DNA from: Tetrapisispora phaffii CBS 4417
Taxonomy: Eukaryota > Ascomycota > Saccharomycetes > Saccharomycetales > Saccharomycetaceae
Length of the DNA stretch: 64,000 bases
Reading direction: 5' to 3'
NCBI RefSeq assembly: GCF_000236905.1
Contig: NC_016523.1
Span: 558,001-622,000 of the forward strand
In this document: positions 12,624 through 22,674 of the stretch, piece after piece
Layout of the letters: each line of letters starts with the position of its first letter
Numbering within the stretch: the stretch's first letter is position 1
Notes under the pieces: generated by a model
The model's input: only the letters and a program-made list of their open reading frames with translations
What the model was told of the DNA's origin: nothing
The model's database searches: none
Translations under genes and position numbers: made by a program

Positions 12624-14186
12624 CTAGGCCTTCACAACAGATTTGTTACCGGAAGCTTTGAAATATAATTTAGGGTTAAACTCAGTAATATCGGCGCATG
12701 TACAGATACCTTCTAGTAGCAATTGAGACATGATTACACCAGTTGCTGGTGCATTGTTGATACCCCAACAACTATGACCTGCAGCAATAAATAGATTCTT
12801 TAAGTCAGTTTCGCCTAACAATGGACCTGATCCACTTGGAATATTAACGACAGGAACGTACGATGCGAAAGATTCCGTAACATCACCTTGAGATACACTT
12901 GAAGATAACTTAGAAACATAATAGAATAATTCATCACATTTTTCTGCATTAGTGACAACGTCAGTTTGTTCATCAGGAATTACATCTAAGCTCTCACCTT
13001 CACCACAAATATAAATTTCATCTTTTCTTGGATATATTTCTGGAGAAAATGTTTGATTTTCATCTATTTGTAATTCACTGAACATGGAATATGGCGATAT
13101 AATGGTTCCTTCAGCTTTATGTGGCTTAACAATGACCGAATGGACCTTCAAAGTTGTAACTGGACAGTTTTTCAATAATTTACTTGTCCATGGACCTAAT
13201 GCAAGCAACACCTTGCTTGCATTAACAATGTTAACGACTTCATCTTTGTGTTTACCTGCTTTTGGCATATAACCTACACCAATGATTTCACCTTTATCAT
13301 TCTTTTTAAAATCTATAACTTTACCTCTAATTAAATCAACAGCACCTGTATCCATTGCCTTTTTTAATAAAAATAATGTGAATTGTAATGGATGGATTTG
13401 TGCTGTGGTTGTAGGTTCACCAATAAATGTCCATGTCTTAACTAAAGTTGATTTAATCCAGTTAAACGCAGTTGGTAAAACATTTTGAGTAGTTCTCATC
13501 ATCAAACCACCTGTTCCAAGATCAGCTGGAATACTACTACTACTTTCTGCAGTGGTCATGCTAACACTAGAAGCCATTGTCTCCTTCAAAGAATTAGACT
13601 CCGAGCTGTCTCTAGTTAATTCGACACTTTCTCCTGTTGCTTTAGTTTCTTGTGGGCAAGGTATAGAAGTTGTGTTGGCTATGTAGTCCTTTGGGTTACC
13701 ATGAACATTTGTTTGACCTTCACTATTAGGTGAATTTGGTGACGTTGAACTTTTGTCTCTCATTTTGATAAATCTTCTTTGAAATCTTAAATGTCTTTGT
13801 TCTTGTGCCTCTTTAACGTTCTTAATATCTGCCTCGACGGATAGAGCATTTAATCTTCTATAACCCCAATTTGCTTCACCATCAAATTGTTGATTCAGTT
13901 GACTGTGTAATTTGAACGATAATGGAACGATTTGATCAGGGAAAGCCCACGAAGCGATCAAACCACCAGCTTTACCAGACGCACCACATGCGACTTCCGT
14001 GGATTCAATTATTGTGATATAATGTGTGGATGGACTAAATTTAGGGTGTTGTGTCAAATAGTATGCTGTAGTAACACCGATGATACCGCCACCAACAATG
14101 ATAATATGCTCTTTACCGTCGCTTCTATTTGAAGGTAGATCTTGATAAACGAGAGGTTCTTTTAAATGGTCGCCTGGGTTACTCAT
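12624..14186 (-). CDS. TDA3: FAD-dependent oxidoreductase Tda3
   Basis: Putative amino-acid-oxidase-type flavoprotein; in S. cerevisiae it is a late-endosomal protein implicated in endosome-to-Golgi retrieval, and its reaction is unproven. The protein is 520 residues (S. cerevisiae 523). The dinucleotide-binding motif VGGGIIGVTTAYYL lies at residues 31-44. A second conserved segment is GASGKAGGLIASWAFP. The C-terminal FAD-contact segment reads LFIAAGHSCWGINNAPATG. Residues about 130-230 are Ser/Thr-rich and probably a disordered insert. It is the YHR009C equivalent. The start ATG is unambiguous. Confidence 0.95.
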   Translation of the reverse strand: MSNPGDHLKEPLVYQDLPSNRSDGKEHIIIVGGGIIGVTTAYYLTQHPKFSPSTHYITIIESTEVACGASGKAGGLIASWAFPDQIVPLSFKLHSQLNQQFDGEANWGYRRLNALSVEADIKNVKEAQEQRHLRFQRRFIKMRDKSSTSPNSPNSEGQTNVHGNPKDYIANTTSIPCPQETKATGESVELTRDSSESNSLKETMASSVSMTTAESSSSIPADLGTGGLMMRTTQNVLPTAFNWIKSTLVKTWTFIGEPTTTAQIHPLQFTLFLLKKAMDTGAVDLIRGKVIDFKKNDKGEIIGVGYMPKAGKHKDEVVNIVNASKVLLALGPWTSKLLKNCPVTTLKVHSVIVKPHKAEGTIISPYSMFSELQIDENQTFSPEIYPRKDEIYICGEGESLDVIPDEQTDVVTNAEKCDELFYYVSKLSSSVSQGDVTESFASYVPVVNIPSGSGPLLGETDLKNLFIAAGHSCWGINNAPATGVIMSQLLLEGICTCADITEFNPKLYFKASGNKSVVKA

Positions 14187-17032
14187 TGTTGATTCTAATT
14201 TTCTTCTCTTTTTTAACGGAATTGTGAAATAAGGTATTGTTTAAAGTAAAAAAAAAAAAGCTATATCTTTTCTTTTCAAAAAATCGAATACAAATAGAAA
14301 TAGTCTCCTTTTCCAGTTATCAATGGATAGGATTAAAAGCTAAAATAAAATAGTATCAAAATACTAAAAACGTTCTTTCTTTATGGTATAAGCAAATATG
14401 TCCATATATATACACATATATGTATATGTATATATTTTATTAACTTATAGGAACAATTTATCTTTCTTCTGTACTAAACAAACAGAGACCCTTATTTAAT
14501 TTGAATGCACTTAAAAAGAATCACTGTAGTAAGATATTATAATTTCAATTCCCTTCGAATTGAGAAGACAACGAAACTAAGACAAAAATAATTAAATTAA
14601 CTTATTATTATACTGCTAAACAATCTTATATACGGATACATATAATATATTTCATGCTTAATTTATTATATTATATATATATATAATTAATAATAGTGGA
14701 AGTTTCAATATTCCAAATTTCAATTTCGAAAAAAATGAAAAAATGAAAAATTGAAAAAATGAAAGATTACGAAAAGAGAAGATATAAGATTACACTTTTG
14801 CAAATATAATTAGCGTAAAAAACAATAATTGCTTAACAATGCTATGCAGGAAATGGTGACACTTCAAAGGTAATTTTTTCCAGATGATTATATCCCTCTG
14901 TTGCCACGCCATTCTTATGATGCAGTGCTTTTTTTATATTCATTTAAGAGCAACAAAAAGAAAAAAGAGAAGAAATAACGAAATGATATATTGTATTAAC
15001 AGCTTCGGAAACGGACTGAGAACAGAGAGCTTGCGATTCTTACAGTTGTCTCTTAACTTAGCCTTCAGAATGCCTTCGTAAATGATCATGCACGGAAGGC
15101 GTGCAAACGAAGCATGAGGCTCGGTTCTTCTTTTCCAAAATAAGAAATAAAAGAAGAAACGGACAACTGTCATGAGCCATGGCCAGGGGGGCAGGGAGCA
15201 TGGGGACGGTGGCAGGTAATAATGGAGAGGGCGAGAGCGAGAGGGATCTCCAGATTAACGGCATCCGTGCAGACAACATTGTCGGATGCGACGAATATAC
15301 GAACCCTCTTATTCTCGTCTCGTATATTTTTAAATTTCTGTATTTTCCCTACACATACGAAGTTTTCTTCTTTAGCCACGGTTTCTCCATGAGATCAACA
15401 TGTGACAGTAGTAGTGAATGCAGGGAGGGGCTGGACCTCTCTTTTCGATTCTCTTGGTCTTTTGCTTTTTGCCACTGCCTTTGAAACCGAGAAAGTACGT
15501 GCTACACAGGATGTGCCTCGTAGTGTCATGCTGAATGGAAAGGAGTGGCAAAACATGATATCTTACTTGCAGAACAACCGAGATGATGATGGTGTGGATG
15601 CGCAGGGAAAAAAGAGTCAGATCTCGCGCAGGTCTCCTCGGGATCTAGCCCAGATCTGCGCGAGATCGAATTGGAATGACACGCAAAAGAAACGTGCATT
15701 GCATATTTGCGCGGAAATCGCGTGCCAGCGCAAGTTCAGCAACGGAAGTACTGTATAACAGCAAACATAACAGAAGAAGGAACACCTTGTTATTGTGCAC
15801 TATCATTATTATGGCCCCTCGCTCACCTTCCTACTGAGCGAAAGGTACATCAAAGATACAGTTGGCGGGACTTGATACATTATAGTTTGATTTTTGTATC
15901 TTGAATGCCTCACTTCCCGGTTCCAGACGTGGCTGTGGTCCTAGTTGGGAACAGTGACTGCTTTGAACTGGTAAGATCGTGTGCAAAAGCAAGCTTTACA
16001 TTTTCGCAACTTATTATACTGTCGTTTACTTTAAACCGAAGAACATTCACGAAAATAGTAAGCGGAACGCACATGCGCGCAGCGCACCCTAATTGAAATT
16101 CTTTTCATTCTTTACAAGTTTCACCATATTCCAACAAGAACAACTTTACTACATTCATCTTGAAACCCAATTATTGTCGAGAGATAACAATGATTACTTC
16201 AAATACGAAGTTACCTCATGTCTGCTGGTGACAGGCTTGTATTTGGAAGAAATACTACTTTCGGAAACATCACCCGTGTTTCCTTTTTCTTCTCTTCTCT
16301 ATTTGTGGTTGTCCACATACTACTAAACGACGACGGATCTTGAAACTGCGCTGCAAGGGACATCGCGACAATTATCTAACCACTGTTGCCGTGATACTTT
16401 TATAAACATGCATAAATTGCGTACAAATGGCAATTTAATATGTCATTTTTCGAATTATAATATATAAATATATATTTATTAAAATAATGAGGGTTTAACG
16501 TTCTGTTTTGTATCATAAATAACTAGCGTTCTACTGAGATCCAGGTGTTTTTTTTACTCCAACAACATCTGTGTATCTTTGTGAAATAACGCAAACAAGG
16601 CAATAGCTTGTTATAGAGAAGCTTAAAGTAGAATTCTATTATCAAGGCCAACGCCAACTCTATTTCTTCCTTTTCCAATTGTAGTTTCAAAACATTTTCC
16701 GACGATAACAAATGAAATCATACAAATTGCCAGGTTGTAAACTAAATCTGAAACTCCAACACTCACATTACTTCAAAGCACTATTCGGTCTTAGACAGTC
16801 AGAGACACAACACCGTTGTCTATTACTTACACTCTGAGACTTTAGGATATGGAATCATCCTACGGAAAAAAGTAATTGCTCGAGGGATTATAATGGTTAT
16901 CTAACATGAAATATTTCTTTTCTTTTTACGATATTCCAAAAACTCAAATGAAAAATTGAAGTAATAACTTTTAGTTAACTTTGTTTTGTGTATTTGATAT
17001 AATATGTCGAAACGCTAATGATAATATAATAT
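14187..17032. other. 2.8-kb gene-poor region upstream of TDA3
   Basis: The widest gap in the window, between the TDA3 promoter and the TLG1 3' end. Its middle (about 15,170-15,760) is clearly richer in G and C than the surroundings. It holds a G-rich tract, a 12-bp inverted repeat and overlapping open frames of 65-118 codons that resemble no protein I know. Palindromic TA/CA runs lie near 14,400-14,440. I found no tRNA, snRNA, RNase P/MRP RNA or SRP RNA signature. It could hold a diverged non-coding RNA gene or only leftover promoter DNA. Confidence 0.5.
15620..15667. repeat. GC-rich 12-bp inverted repeat
   Basis: GATCTCGCGCAG at 15620-15631 is followed, 24 bases later, by its exact reverse complement CTGCGCGAGATC at 15656-15667. 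The arms are unusually GC-rich for this genome and could form a stem-loop, or serve as paired protein sites (each arm contains CGCGC). It lies in the gene-poor region between TDA3 and TLG1. Confidence 0.85.
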
Positions 17033-17686
17033 CTATAACACAACAGCAACCACTAATAAGACAATTAATGCTATTATCAATAAGACTATGCAACAGTCAT
17101 TCCATCTTTCACGATTTTTTTCATATATCCACTCCAACTGCTTTTTACCTCTATTCAATTTACCTCCTAATGTATCCATACCATCATCCATTTGGTCTAA
17201 TAATTCACCCTGATCCAATAATTCATCACCCATAGTTCTAGCCTGTTGTTGTAATTGATCCATGGTTAAATGAATTACGTCCAACTGGTCAGATTGTTCT
17301 TGAAACATTTGTGTTTGAACTGCATTCTCCACGTTACCAGTGGTTCTTGAGGTATCATTTTGTTCACCATCCATAAAATTACTGACTTTATTTTCCTCAT
17401 TATAGTTTTTACGTTTGTTAATTTTATCGTTCTCTAAATCTTTTAATAATTTTCTCAATGATGCAACTTCAACTTCCTTAACTTGGGCTGAAGCAGGATC
17501 ATTCCTTCTGATGACCTCTGCACTCTTTTGCAAATCATTTATAGTATCTTTAATATCTTCAACGCCTTCATTATACTCTTCTATTTCTGCTTTACTGACA
17601 TAATCTATACTTTTCAGTCTCTCTATCTGTTCTCTAATATCTGATGCAACTTGGTCAAATATATCTTCACTTCTATTATCACTCAT
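17033..17686 (-). CDS. TLG1: SNARE protein Tlg1 (syntaxin 6/10 type)
   Basis: Qc-SNARE acting at the endosome and late Golgi, where it fuses recycling vesicles with Tlg2 and Vti1. The protein is 217 residues (S. cerevisiae 224). The N-terminal part (about 1-75) is the helical Habc-like domain. Residues about 135-190 form the SNARE coiled coil, including the ELLDQGELLDQMDDGMDTLGGKL stretch with its central-layer glutamine. A single C-terminal hydrophobic anchor (about 196-217, CCIVLLIIALIVLLVVAVVL) ends the protein, as usual for a tail-anchored SNARE. It is divergent from SDC1, as in S. cerevisiae (YDR468C-YDR469W). Confidence 0.94.
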   Translation of the reverse strand: MSDNRSEDIFDQVASDIREQIERLKSIDYVSKAEIEEYNEGVEDIKDTINDLQKSAEVIRRNDPASAQVKEVEVASLRKLLKDLENDKINKRKNYNEENKVSNFMDGEQNDTSRTTGNVENAVQTQMFQEQSDQLDVIHLTMDQLQQQARTMGDELLDQGELLDQMDDGMDTLGGKLNRGKKQLEWIYEKNRERWNDCCIVLLIIALIVLLVVAVVL

Positions 17687-18149
17687 ATTTTCCTTACTAT
17701 TAGCAATGTGGTTAGTAAGAGGTCAATTAAGCTAATAAATAATATTCAAAAGAAATCGAAACTTATTTAATTTTCGATTTTATGTTAAGAGTCTAATTTC
17801 CCCAAAGAGTTCCAAACTATTTCTTTACACTTGTTTTTTATTCAAAATTTTGGTTTTCTCAATCTCACTTAACCTTTAATTTTCAAATTGTTCACATTTT
17901 TCAAATTCTCGAAATGGAATCGTAACTCAATTTCTGTAAAAATTTAAGACTTTAAAAACAGTAACAATATTAACTTTTATAATAACTTCAATTAGCAATT
18001 CAATATATATATATATATATAATAAAAATAGAGTCACAAGAATTGTAATATTTTACTATTTACATTGACATTAGATAGATAGATAGAAGTATACAAAAAT
18101 ATACTTCTTCATATATCATTAAAAAAAAAGGATTACTTTGTATTTGACC
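17687..18149. other. TLG1-SDC1 divergent promoter
   Basis: A 463-bp AT-rich bidirectional promoter with a (TA)n run at about 18,003-18,021 and three GATA units near 18,075-18,087. No specific factor site is convincing. Confidence 0.5.
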
Positions 18150-18467
18150 ATGTCAAATACATCTGAATCAGTTGAACCAACTGATCTAAAAAACACGTCT
18201 GAAATTCCAATTCCAATTTTAACAACAAGCGAGAGTGTTAATGGTACCGTTCCAAATTTGGAGAACAGACTGAAAGATGAAAGTTTAAATAACATAAATT
18301 TGACAGAAACTATTGGAGGATCTGAAACTAGAAAATATTTAAATCAAAATGTTACTCAGCAGTTACTAAACGGTATGAAGATAATTGCAAAAGAGAAGCC
18401 AAAGGACCCATTAAGAGTTCTTGGTGAATATCTTATTGAACAAAGTGATTTAATGAAAAAACCTTAA
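18150..18467 (+). CDS. SDC1: COMPASS subunit Sdc1 (Dpy-30 homologue)
   Basis: Small subunit of the Set1/COMPASS histone H3-K4 methyltransferase complex in the nucleus. The frame is open slightly upstream, but from TTG codons only; the first ATG is at 18150 and gives 105 residues. The C-terminal Dpy-30 dimerisation motif is clear at about residues 60-100 (TRKYLNQNVTQQLLNGM, then PLRVLGEYLIEQ). The N-terminal half is Ser/Thr/Asn-rich and not conserved. S. cerevisiae Sdc1 is longer (about 175 residues), the difference being in this N-terminal region. The gene converges on UGO1 with only 56 bp between the stops. It is the YDR469W equivalent. Confidence 0.92.
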   Translation: MSNTSESVEPTDLKNTSEIPIPILTTSESVNGTVPNLENRLKDESLNNINLTETIGGSETRKYLNQNVTQQLLNGMKIIAKEKPKDPLRVLGEYLIEQSDLMKKP

Positions 18468-18523
18468 GGGTATTATAAATAATGCACTGATGGTTCAGTT
18501 AATGGAATATGGCGATAAAGAAA

Positions 18524-20179
18524 TTAGAATTCGAATTCGATGGATTTATCATTTTTCTGCAATACCTTTAAGCTGTAATCACATAACAAACTGACAACGC
18601 TTATTCTCCAACCATTCCATAAAGCCTTGATTTTTTTGCTGGCAAGATTATTTTCCTTTTCATCAGATGTTGTTGAATTAGTAATCAGATTATCAAACAG
18701 ACCATTATCGTATGGTATAGGCTTAATGATCAATTCATCACTTCGAATGCATAGCTGGTCCTCCCTTTCTTTATTTCTATTTAGTAAATATTTTACCTGA
18801 CAACGATGGAGTATCGTTTCAATTGGTAATTTAAGAAATATGCCCAGTATTTGAAAACAACAAAATGATAAATTATATAACTTCAGTTTTGACGATTCTT
18901 TTGTCTGACGTAAATAATGTACCCATAATAAAGTGAATAATTTCTCTCCAAAAACAGTAGATGAAGATCTGTTTATACTTACCAAAGAGTTTAAGATGGT
19001 GAAAAACCATATATCAGCTGGTAATTTTAACAGATCTTCTTTCCAAGACCAACTTTTAATTATATTTCGTAAACTACGCGATTTTTCTATTGGTAAAATT
19101 TCTAATTCTTTTACTTCTTCAGCTGGAAATTCAGTGTCAATGTCTTTATTGACTGTGAAACCCTCTATGGATGTCGTTATTAACTTAATTTTTATTAAAT
19201 CTAGTGGAACTAAAAGAATATTGGTTAAAATATTAGAACAGATAGTTAGACCTAGAGAAATCTTAATATCGTCTATTGTTGAGTATGATGTAGCTGTTTG
19301 TAAAATTGTGTCGAAAAAATGTGGATCAGATATTCCAAAAAATGGTGATAACAAACCAATGAACCAAATGTTACATGTCATGTTCAAAAAATTATAAATA
19401 AATGTCGTATTATTTGCTCTCCACACACCCCTCAAACCTTCTTTTTCAATTAATGAATTTATAATATCCATTATATGCAATGATTCAGGGTTTATTCTAT
19501 TCTCAACAATCACTTTATCAGTTTTTCCAACTCGTCCCTTAATAGCTTTTTTATTCTCAACTTCATTCGAAGCATTAATTGGTTTTTTGGAGAAAAACTC
19601 AAGCTCTGCATCCGTATCATTTTCTTGATCTTCCAATAGTATGCCAGGGTTTTCAGCAGATGAATCCTTAAATTTATTCCTATTATTTTCTGCCGAAATG
19701 CTTGTGAAATCACCAACTTGTAGAAGCACCTTGCTGACTTCAAATGGTTGTTGCACTAAATGGCGTAAATACATTTTTGTAAGTTCTCCAAGTAATTGGT
19801 TTAATATACGTTTACCAACATCAATATCTAATAAATCGGGCCATTCTAATGCATCTAGATTCTTGTTGATATTTTGATCTGTATCTGAAAGTAAAATTTT
19901 ATTACTAGAAGACAATTTATTAATATTTTTATTATTATGACTTGACCAAGTAAACCATTTTGGAATGAAATTCCATAAAATACCATTGCTTTTACTCACA
20001 TTTTTCAAATCTGCAAGTCCCCCATTATTTGATTGAACTATTTTTAACTTTGATGCAATATTAAAACCATAAGGATCTACAACACCTTTATCTGGTCTAA
20101 AAACAGCCGAATAACCAGCATCAAATGTATCTGGTTCATAGTAAGGTCGTGCCTGACTTCTTATAATTTCTTCGTTCAT
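18524..20179 (-). CDS. UGO1: Mitochondrial outer-membrane fusion protein Ugo1
   Basis: Modified mitochondrial-carrier-family protein of the outer membrane that links Fzo1 and Mgm1 during mitochondrial fusion. The protein is 551 residues (S. cerevisiae about 502). The N-terminus (RPYYEPDTFDAGYSAVFRPDKGVVDPYGF) is characteristic. Carrier-like segments follow: LVQQPFEVSKVLLQVGDF near 140-158, LLVPLDLIKIKLITTS near 325-340, and the last repeat near 455-475 (ILGIFLKLPIETILHRCQVKYLL). Asn/Glu-rich inserts lie near 165-215. It is the YDR470C equivalent, divergent from RPL27, as YDR470C is from YDR471W. Confidence 0.93.
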   Translation of the reverse strand: MNEEIIRSQARPYYEPDTFDAGYSAVFRPDKGVVDPYGFNIASKLKIVQSNNGGLADLKNVSKSNGILWNFIPKWFTWSSHNNKNINKLSSSNKILLSDTDQNINKNLDALEWPDLLDIDVGKRILNQLLGELTKMYLRHLVQQPFEVSKVLLQVGDFTSISAENNRNKFKDSSAENPGILLEDQENDTDAELEFFSKKPINASNEVENKKAIKGRVGKTDKVIVENRINPESLHIMDIINSLIEKEGLRGVWRANNTTFIYNFLNMTCNIWFIGLLSPFFGISDPHFFDTILQTATSYSTIDDIKISLGLTICSNILTNILLVPLDLIKIKLITTSIEGFTVNKDIDTEFPAEEVKELEILPIEKSRSLRNIIKSWSWKEDLLKLPADIWFFTILNSLVSINRSSSTVFGEKLFTLLWVHYLRQTKESSKLKLYNLSFCCFQILGIFLKLPIETILHRCQVKYLLNRNKEREDQLCIRSDELIIKPIPYDNGLFDNLITNSTTSDEKENNLASKKIKALWNGWRISVVSLLCDYSLKVLQKNDKSIEFEF

Positions 20180-21664
20180 CCCTAATCAATATATATATAT
20201 ATGTGTGTGTGTGTATGTCTCGGAATAATATCAATGATTTATAACCGATTGGAAGGTCTTTAATACATTGAAAAAAAGGGTTGTTTGTAATAACTATAAA
20301 TGAACTCTAAACGTCTCTCATTCATTACCTTTTTTTTATACATTTACCTGACTATTTGTATTGGTTGCTATTATATTATAAACAAATTTCCTGAACTCAA
20401 CAAAAGCGAAGAAAATTACCGAGAAAGTTACAAAAGGAAGATTAATAACTAGAATACTGGACCATTCATTTAGTTGGAACCTCATACCTAAAGCAATAGA
20501 GTACTTTAAATCGACTCAGTTTAAATCCAATTAATGTTATTAACATCCATCGTATCTCGATTGAAGTATTTAACAAAGAATAACCCCATAGAATTAATTT
20601 ACGTAAATGCAAGACATAAATCAAATCACATAGTCGTTTTTTGGTAATATTAGTAGAATTCCTTTTCTTCTCAGATAATTTTAAATCAACTTGACTATGT
20701 ATTTAGTTCAATATATCGAGATCCGACATACGTTCTTTGAACTGACACCATCCACTAACTTGATAAGTATTAGCTAGTTATATATGTATGCATTGTGTCT
20801 GCAAGACTGAGACATCGAATACACACAGACAGACAGTGGCATCACAAGATCAATTAATAATGGTCACATGACAAAGGAATTTCAAAGGAGTGACTGTGTT
20901 TTAACACCCAAACACCCATACAACATTTTTTAATTTACTTTTTTTTCTACATTTTTTTTTTTCCAAAATTAATAGAAGTTCGACTTCAGGCAAAATATTA
21001 ATGAGTCGATTATCGAATATCTGTTCCAAATATTGGTTCCAGACAGCATTTGTTCGGTTTTATTTTGTTTTGTTGCGGGTTGAGTGAGCCTAATAGAGTC
21101 TAGCTTAATAGTGATTGTATGTTCTCACCAGGGGTAGGCATAGTGTTTTAATTATTATTATTTTATTTTTTTTCTTGAAAAATTAATGGGACTTCAAAGT
21201 AAATTTAATTTGGTTTCCCTCTAAAGATTATAGATCCAAAGGAGATTTTATTTATTTCTCTCTAGAGGTCTCGGTAGTTTGTAGGAAGGTTTTGTTTGAT
21301 AGTCTGTGTAACGCTGTCTATTCTTTCCCTTTGAATAATTTATATGATAATCAATTATATTGTAGTTACTTTACTATGATGCACATACTTATCTATCTAT
21401 TATCGTGTAAGTTTTAATCTTTCACTAAGTTAATAATTGATGGTGATAGTGATGATGATGGCGATGGTGATAGTGGATTGGAAGCAAGTTTTACTTATTA
21501 AATTTTGTCAATTAAATTTTTGTAGGGTGATAAAGTTTATACTTGTTTTATATATTAATAAATATATTTAAAATTATATAAACTGTACTGATTTTTGAAA
21601 ACACTATTGTTATAATCATTTCGAAAAGTCTTTAGTCAAACCAAAGAAACACACATCATCAAAA
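20180..21664. other. UGO1-RPL27 divergent promoter region
   Basis: About 1.5 kb. Beside UGO1 there is a TA/TG dinucleotide run (about 20,189-20,213). A tandem Rap1-type site at about 20,904-20,922 is followed by long T-tracts, the usual order in ribosomal protein promoters. A GAT-rich trinucleotide run (about 21,438-21,478) lies some 190 bp before the RPL27 ATG. No gene is visible. Confidence 0.5.
20904..20922 (+). promoter_or_regulatory. Tandem Rap1-type site of the RPL27 promoter
   Basis: ACACCCAAACACCCATACA contains two overlapping matches to the Rap1 consensus (ACACCCATACAT type). T-rich tracts follow at 20,924-20,963, the arrangement typical of ribosomal protein gene promoters. The distance to the RPL27 ATG, about 740 bp, is longer than the usual 200-450 bp, implying a long leader or an extra element nearer the gene. 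Confidence 0.55.
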
Positions 21665-22674
21665 ATGGCTAAGTTCTTGAAAGCTGGTAAAGTTGGTATG
21701 TATTTGAGAATGAAATGTTCATTATAATAATTTTTACAAAATGTTAAGATATGGAGGAGAAAAATATATAACATAGACAAGTTGGAAGGTGGGAAGCCAA
21801 TACGAATAGAATGGTTAATTGAGAACTATTCCATGATCATGCGATGTTGATGACATGAGAATATAAAATAATGTGGAATATTGGAATATAACTAGATTGC
21901 GAAGTAATCTAATACGTATTATATTACAATATTGAATATCACCCTATTGATGGTTCAATGACTTGAATCTGAATGACTTATTGGACCCTATAGATAATAC
22001 AATTCCAAATATGGTAACCGTCGAATTTCAGTTGTTTTATTTTGTGATCGATTGTATTATTTTAATGAAATTACTTTGTTATTACAATATAATCATCATT
22101 ATAGAAGATTCGGAAATTGGCTAAGATAATGTTGTTAATCCTATACATTGTTTTGTGTACTAACTATTTTGTTTTTAAAATTTCCTTTCTCCATTGTGTT
22201 TGCGTTTCAAGTATATTATAACAAAATGTTCTGTTTTTACTAACAATTATTTGATAATCATCTTTATTGTGATTGTTAATAACTTTATTAATAGCTGTCG
22301 TTGTCCGTGGTCGTTACGCTGGTAAGAAGGTCGTTATCGTCAAACCACACGATGAAGGTTCCAAATCTCACCCATTCGGTCACGCTTTAGTTGCTGGTAT
22401 TGAAAGATACCCATTAAAGGTTACCAAGAAGCACACTGCTAAGAAGATTGCTAAGAGAACCAAGATCAAGCCATTTATCAAGGTTATCAACTACAACCAT
22501 CTATTACCAACCAGATACAGCTTAGATGTCGAATCTTTCAAGTCTGTTGTTTCTACCGAAACTTTCGAAGAACCAACTCAAAGAGAAGAAGCTAAGAAGG
22601 TTATCAAGAAGGCTTTCGAAGAAAGACACCAAGCTGGTAAGAACCAATGGTTCTTCTCCAAGTTGAGATTCTAA
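21665..22674 (+). CDS. RPL27A: Ribosomal protein L27 (eL27), spliced
   Basis: Protein of the large cytosolic ribosomal subunit. Exon 1 is 21665-21695 (31 nt, [10 protein letters not shown] plus one base), the intron is 21696-22294 and exon 2 is 22295-22674. The spliced product is 136 residues, exactly the S. cerevisiae length, and almost identical to it ([21 protein letters not shown] to [10 protein letters not shown]). The intron starts GTATGT and ends TTAATAG. Exon 2 uses the codons preferred in highly expressed yeast genes (GGT, AAG, TCC, GTC). It corresponds to both YHR010W and YDR471W, which are duplicates in S. cerevisiae, so the A/B choice is arbitrary. Confidence 0.97.
21696..22294 (+). 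other. RPL27 intron (599 nt)
   Basis: Spliceosomal intron with consensus 5' site GTATGT. It has two perfect TACTAAC branch-point boxes, at 22158-22164 and 22238-22244. The second lies 50 nt before the 3' AG, and no AG occurs between it and the splice site, so it is the likely branch point. The first exon is 31 nt, as in S. cerevisiae RPL27A. I saw no snoRNA boxes inside. Confidence 0.95.

Noticed and set aside
15179..15758. Overlapping frames of 101 and 118 codons in the GC-rich island
   Set aside because: They overlap in different frames, have no recognisable domain and non-yeast-like codon use; the higher GC content makes long chance frames more likely.
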